A DNA stretch of 45,397 nucleotides from an uncultured Clostridia bacterium (GTDB taxonomy: Bacteria; Bacillota; Clostridia; Oscillospirales; Oscillospiraceae): positions 1 through 45,397 of the forward strand of contig CAMNAO010000009.1 in assembly GCA_946531435.1 (NCBI GenBank), written 5' to 3'. The notes under the pieces were generated by a model that worked only from the letters and a program-made list of their open reading frames with translations, made no database searches and was not told the origin of the DNA. Below are positions 41,567 through 45,397 of this stretch, in pieces. Every line of letters begins with the position of its first letter. Positions within the stretch are counted from its first letter, which is position 1. The position numbers were made by a program, and so were the translations under genes.

Positions 41567-43846
41567 TTATTCCTTTGGGATTCCGGAGAGGGCGGCGTGA
41601 ATTCTTCGCAGAGTGATATCCTTTTTATTCCTGAGGAGGGAGGTAGCGATGAATCCGGTGCTGAGGAAGTCGATGAGAGGCTTTGTCAAATCTCCCTGCA
41701 GGACGCGGCTTTCTGCCAGGATCCGCTCGGAAACGGCGGTAAGGGCGTTCATCAGGATCTTCTTGGCCTTCTCGTTGGCCACTACTACCGCCACGGAGTC
41801 GTGGATGGAGTAGCAGCCCGGCTTGTCGGTGAGGTCTCCCGCGATGTCCTCCACGCCCTCAAACCAGTTCTTGGCGTCCTGGGCGTGCTTGAAGTCCGCG
41901 AAGGTGAAGGCCTCCGGCTTCTCGTCCGCCCGGCGGAGCGTGATCGTATCCCTCTCTTCTCCCGCTGCGGCGGTAATCGTCGTCCCCTCACAGGAGAGCG
42001 GGACGTTCTCAAAAATGAAGGTATGCGCCCCCTCTCTTGTCCCGAAGAGCTTCCCGTCCACATAGAGGGACACCGGGGAGAGGTTGGAGTGGACCCGGAT
42101 GGCGGTGGTCTCGCCGGGGCGGGCGAAGTAGCGACGGCCATCCACATGGACGAAGGGCTCGGGGCTGAACCAGGCCTTGTAGACGTAGTAGGAGTCCTTT
42201 TTGATCTTCCGGTCCATGGTCACGAGGCCCTTGTTGTTCCGGCCCATGGTGCCGCCCTCCTTCCGGAAGTAGCTGCCGAAGTCGAACATGTTCCAGACGA
42301 AGCTGCCCCATACGAAGGGACGGGCCGCCAGGGTCTCGCAGGCGCTTTCATGGATCAGCACCTGGTATTCCTCGGTGTAGTCCATCTTCACCGGGGTATC
42401 GGAATGGTAGCGGATGAGGCTGTCACAGCCGTACTCGCTGACGGAGATGCGGCGCTGGGGATACTTTTCGTGGTACTCATCCAGCCACTTGCCGAAGTCC
42501 TCCATCTCGCCCCGGTACCAGCCGAAGTAGTGGTTCCAGCCCTCGGCGTCGGAGATGTCGTGGAGGGGGTGGTCCCAGCCCGCGTTATATTCATGGGCGA
42601 TGACGGTGAGGCGCTTCTGATCCAGCTCCTTCACCGCCCGGTTCAGATCCTCGTGACAGGGAAGCAGCTTGGGGTTGTCGTTGTCCATCATCAGGATCTC
42701 GTTGGAGAGGCCCCAGAAGCAGATGGAGGGGTGGTTGTAGTTCTGGGCCACCATCTCCCGGATTTCATTGACGGCGGCAGCGTGGGCATCATCGTCCCAG
42801 GTGGTGGCGAAATAGGGGATCTCCGCCCAGACCACAAGGCCCAGCTCATCGCAGGCGTCATAGATATCCTTGCTCTGCTGATAGTGGGCCAGACGGATGC
42901 AGTTGGCCCCCATGTCGGCGATGATCCTGGCGTCCTCGAAATGCTCCTCCCTCGTAAGGGCGTTGCCCTCATAGAGCCGGTCCTGGTGGCGGCAGACGCC
43001 CCGGAGAGGATGGGAGGCGCCGTTGAGAAGGAAGCCCTTCTCCGGGTCCACCGAAAAGTCCCGGATGCCGAAGGTCGTGCTGACCTCATCCACCACCTCG
43101 TTATAGCTCACAAGGCGGAGGCGGGCGGTGTAGAGGGGCGCGTCCCCGGGCCCGTTCCAGAGCTTCGCCTCGGGAAGATGCAGCGTGAGCGTCGTCTCGG
43201 CCTTGGCCTCCTCCCAGGCCTCACCCACCGGCTCCCCGTCGGGGCCGAAAAGCTCCAGCTGCACAAACTGGCCGGGCTCGATCCCGTCCAGCAGGGCGCG
43301 GGCCTTGACCTCGGCGCCCTTACCCTCCGGCACCGCGTCCACAAAGACGCCGGAATCTCCCAGGTGGTCCAGGGTGAATCTCGAAGCCGGGGCGCTGATG
43401 ACGCGGACATAGCGGTAGAGGCCGCCGTAGAAGGTGAAGTCCGCCCGCTGGGGGTAGACCTTTTCGCTGTAGGAGTTGTCGCAGAGGATGGCCAGGACAT
43501 TTTCGCCCTCATGGCAGGCCTCGGTGACGTCGGCCCGGAAGGCGCTGAAGCCGCCCACATGCCGGGTCTGGAAGATACCGTTGACCCAGATCTCCCCCAC
43601 CAGGGAGGCGGCCCCCACCTCGATATAGGTCCGGCCGCCGGGGATGGGCTGTTTGGGCGGAGTGAAGGTGGTCACGTACCAGTAGGCGCCCCGATCAAAG
43701 GGCGTACCGATCTGACCGTCCACCGCGTTCCAGGTGTGGGGCAGGGTCACGGCCTCCCAGCTCTCTTCCGTGGGCTTTTCCGCCGGGGCGGAGGTACAGC
43801 TTTTGCTGAAGAGCCAGTCCTGGGACAGATTCGTTATAAAACGCAT
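41567..43846 (-). CDS. GH2 glycoside hydrolase, beta-galactosidase/glucuronidase-like
   Basis: 759 residues, no signal peptide, so it acts on imported sugars. Domain order: jelly-roll sugar-binding domain (1-150; ends near FTFYGGLYRYVRV), Ig-like domain (155-265), TIM barrel (265-555) with acid/base E383 in WGLSNEI and nucleophile E471 in ISVSEYG, then C-terminal beta domains. NYNHPSICFWGLSNE is the GH2 signature. Family members are beta-galactosidases, glucuronidases and mannosidases; sequence alone does not settle the sugar. It diverges from an AraC regulator and is probably activated by it. Confidence 0.92.
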   Translation of the reverse strand: MRFITNLSQDWLFSKSCTSAPAEKPTEESWEAVTLPHTWNAVDGQIGTPFDRGAYWYVTTFTPPKQPIPGGRTYIEVGAASLVGEIWVNGIFQTRHVGGFSAFRADVTEACHEGENVLAILCDNSYSEKVYPQRADFTFYGGLYRYVRVISAPASRFTLDHLGDSGVFVDAVPEGKGAEVKARALLDGIEPGQFVQLELFGPDGEPVGEAWEEAKAETTLTLHLPEAKLWNGPGDAPLYTARLRLVSYNEVVDEVSTTFGIRDFSVDPEKGFLLNGASHPLRGVCRHQDRLYEGNALTREEHFEDARIIADMGANCIRLAHYQQSKDIYDACDELGLVVWAEIPYFATTWDDDAHAAAVNEIREMVAQNYNHPSICFWGLSNEILMMDNDNPKLLPCHEDLNRAVKELDQKRLTVIAHEYNAGWDHPLHDISDAEGWNHYFGWYRGEMEDFGKWLDEYHEKYPQRRISVSEYGCDSLIRYHSDTPVKMDYTEEYQVLIHESACETLAARPFVWGSFVWNMFDFGSYFRKEGGTMGRNNKGLVTMDRKIKKDSYYVYKAWFSPEPFVHVDGRRYFARPGETTAIRVHSNLSPVSLYVDGKLFGTREGAHTFIFENVPLSCEGTTITAAAGEERDTITLRRADEKPEAFTFADFKHAQDAKNWFEGVEDIAGDLTDKPGCYSIHDSVAVVVANEKAKKILMNALTAVSERILAESRVLQGDLTKPLIDFLSTGFIATSLLRNKKDITLRRIHAALSGIPKE

Positions 43847-43876
43847 ATTGAGTGCTCCTTTCTGCTCTCTTTGTTA

Positions 43877-43924
43877 GCAGTATAGCAGATCCGCTGCAGC
43901 GATATTAGCAAAAAATCGCAGTAT
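43877..43924. promoter_or_regulatory. Divergent GH2/AraC control region
   Basis: The leftward GH2 promoter has an extended -10, TGC-TATACT (43887-43879), without a good -35, as expected for activator-dependent start. GCAGTAT occurs at 43877-43883 and 43918-43924, 41 bases apart (about four turns). A GGGAGG ribosome site precedes the AraC gene at 43952. Confidence 0.5.
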
Positions 43925-43951
43925 CTGGTACTTTTCAAGGGAGGTTATGCC

Positions 43952-45145
43952 ATGTCGATCAGTGTGATTGAAGCCTGTACGATGGTGCGGGAGTTGACGG
44001 ACGTTCCCGTGACGATCCTGTCGGAGAAAGAGGCAAGGGTAAAATTCTCTGCCGCCCTCCGTTTTCACGAGGCCCAGGAGTATTTGCGTCCGGAGGCGCT
44101 GAGCGCCTTTTTGAAAGAGCTGGAGGAAGAGGAGATCGTTGTCGTGAAGGACTGCTTCCGGCTCTGTATCGTCTTCTTCCTGGCAAAGGGGGAGCCTGTG
44201 GCGATCGGCCCCTTTGTCGCCAGTGAGCGGCTGGAGGGTGTGATGGTGAACGGACTGGCAGGAAAGGGACAGCCCGCCGTCCCTTTGCGAGAGCTGACGG
44301 TGTATCGCAGCCGTTTTCCGGTGCTGGAGGAGAGCCGCGCCCTGCACTATGCCCAATGCCTGCTTTGCGGAGTATACGGACGGCTGGTGGAACGCCGGCG
44401 CAGGACCGTGGACTACGGCATGACCTACCTGGACTGGGAGGAACAGGGCGAAGTCCTGCTGCCCCAGGCGGGGCTGGTGGAGGAGCGGTACCGGCTGGAG
44501 TTGGAAATGGTAGAGAACATCAAGGCCGGAAAGGCGTCCTCCGCGCTTCGCTGCTACAGACAGGTTGCCCGCCGCTCTGCCTATCTCAGGAACTTTTACG
44601 GAGATAATTTGGATGCCCATCGGGTCCGGGCAGCCATTACACGCACCACGGCGCGTATGGCAGTGATGGAGGCGGGGCTTCCGGCCGTGCTGGTGGACGC
44701 CGTGACCACGGCCAGCAGCCGGGCGGTCTTTTCCGCCAGAAGCGTCCGGGAGATCGAACGGCTGACGGAAGAATTGATCCGGGATCTCTGCAACGCCGTG
44801 CGTATACAGCGGGATCGACAGTACAGCAAACGGATCCTTTGCATGATCTACGCCATCGAGCACCGTTATCACGAGGGGATCACCGTGTCCGACGTGGCGA
44901 GGGAACTGGAAATGCCGGTGGACAGCCTGGTGAAACGATGCAAGCAGGAGATGGGGATTACGCCCAATGTTTTCCTGCGGCAGACCCGGATGAAGCAGGC
45001 CGCCCGTCTTCTGCGGGAGAGCAGCCTCAGCATTCAGGAAATCTCCGCCGGGGTCGGGATCTTCGACGCCAGCTATTTTTCCAAGGTATTCCGTCAGGAG
45101 TTCGGCGTGGCGCCTTCCGAATACCGGGGGGAGAACCTGCTTTGA
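43952..45145 (+). CDS. AraC-family regulator paralogous to the gene at 34062-35288
   Basis: 397 residues. C-terminal AraC domain of about 100 residues: ITVSDVARELEMPVDSLVKR, then LSIQEISAGVGIFDASYFSKVFRQEFGVAPSEYRG. The N-terminal 290 share layout and the ITRTTARMAVMEAGLPAV segment with the other regulator, and both have an IRxxCxxxRIQRDxxYS-type stretch before the HTH domain. The unrecognised N-terminal half is a candidate ligand-sensing module. It lies between the divergent GH2 and the GH3 gene that follows, and is likely to control both. Confidence 0.88.
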   Translation: MSISVIEACTMVRELTDVPVTILSEKEARVKFSAALRFHEAQEYLRPEALSAFLKELEEEEIVVVKDCFRLCIVFFLAKGEPVAIGPFVASERLEGVMVNGLAGKGQPAVPLRELTVYRSRFPVLEESRALHYAQCLLCGVYGRLVERRRRTVDYGMTYLDWEEQGEVLLPQAGLVEERYRLELEMVENIKAGKASSALRCYRQVARRSAYLRNFYGDNLDAHRVRAAITRTTARMAVMEAGLPAVLVDAVTTASSRAVFSARSVREIERLTEELIRDLCNAVRIQRDRQYSKRILCMIYAIEHRYHEGITVSDVARELEMPVDSLVKRCKQEMGITPNVFLRQTRMKQAARLLRESSLSIQEISAGVGIFDASYFSKVFRQEFGVAPSEYRGENLL

Positions 45146-45234
45146 AAAGCGGGGGCGTTCCGCCCACGGGTTTCCGCCTGCCGCAGCTCCGGACTTGAAC
45201 AACATCGAAAACGATGAAAAGAGGAGGAACAAAC

Positions 45235-45397
45235 ATGGTCGATCTAAGAGCAAAACCCTTTTTCCTATCTGATGAGGAGATCCGCTGGGTGGAGGATACC
45301 ATCGCCTCTATGAGCCCGGAGGAGAAGCTGAGCCAGCTTTTCGTGCTTTTAAAGCCCGTTCCCGGCGCCGATGAAAACCAGATCCGCAGTCTTATGG
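45235..45397 (+). CDS. GH3 glycoside hydrolase, 5' end only (cut by window)
   Basis: The first 54 residues resemble the GH3 enzyme at 14349: both begin with the DLRAKPF stretch, then an RWVE motif and a helix ending at SQLFVLL versus GQLFCVC. GAGGAGG precedes ATG 45235. The rest, including the catalytic loop, lies beyond the window. It follows the AraC gene by 89 bases. Confidence 0.8.
   Translation, partial: MVDLRAKPFFLSDEEIRWVEDTIASMSPEEKLSQLFVLLKPVPGADENQIRSLM

Noticed and set aside
41435..43885. Long plus-strand open frame of 816 codons opposite the GH2 gene
   Set aside because: The minus-strand GH2 has full domain order and catalytic residues; the plus frame is Gly/Val/His-rich with no recognisable domain.

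Overview
The window looks like a stretch of a GC-rich, Gram-positive gut anaerobe of the class Clostridia, probably Oscillospiraceae-like. This is an inference from strong purine-rich ribosome binding sites, GTG and TTG starts, Tat-type lipoprotein solute-binding proteins, S-box-like leader RNA and the mix of families. No taxonomic marker gene is present. Genes fall into compact operons for import and breakdown of organic nutrients, each with a local regulator.

Layout. 1-1850: end of a mobile element, with a winged-helix replication-type protein, an excisionase-like protein and a divergent DUF6076-like gene around a dyad-rich control region. 1989-6288: an esterase cluster (alpha/beta esterase, metallo-beta-lactamase-fold hydrolase, type B carboxylesterase) facing a divergent SGNH hydrolase; the shared intergenic region carries three copies of a 14-bp palindrome, two of them just downstream of good promoters. 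6927-13467: a five-gene oligopeptide-type ABC importer and an AEC family carrier. 13552-19769: a TetR regulator divergent from an operon of GH3 glycosidase, polysaccharide deacetylase, CitMHS-type transporter and MATE exporter.

20046-20620: integration scar. The 3' half of a tRNA-Trp(CCA), starting inside the anticodon loop, is followed by a terminator, GTCTAAC repeats and a truncated tyrosine integrase. To its right lie a two-gene cassette (nine-repeat membrane-anchored surface protein plus MscS channel), a SAM-riboswitch-like leader whose downstream hairpin buries the Shine-Dalgarno of an N-formylglutamate amidohydrolase-like gene, gene debris, and three tandem creatininase-family paralogues.

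30149-35288 (minus): two AraC regulators, one membrane-spanning, and a solute-binding lipoprotein without permeases. 35744-41429: a second peptide-type ABC importer with the two ATPases fused in one chain. 41567-45397: a GH2 glycosidase divergent from an AraC regulator paralogous to the one at 34062-35288, then the start of a second GH3 glycosidase.

Together the genes suggest scavenging of ester-linked, glycosylated and amide or peptide substrates, under TetR, AraC and RNA-based local control. The most unusual items are the tRNA-Trp scar with its flanking cassette, the esterase operator set, the riboswitch-like leader with its unexpected target gene, the creatininase triplet with a shared change in its metal motif, and the regulator plus binding-protein module lacking a transporter.
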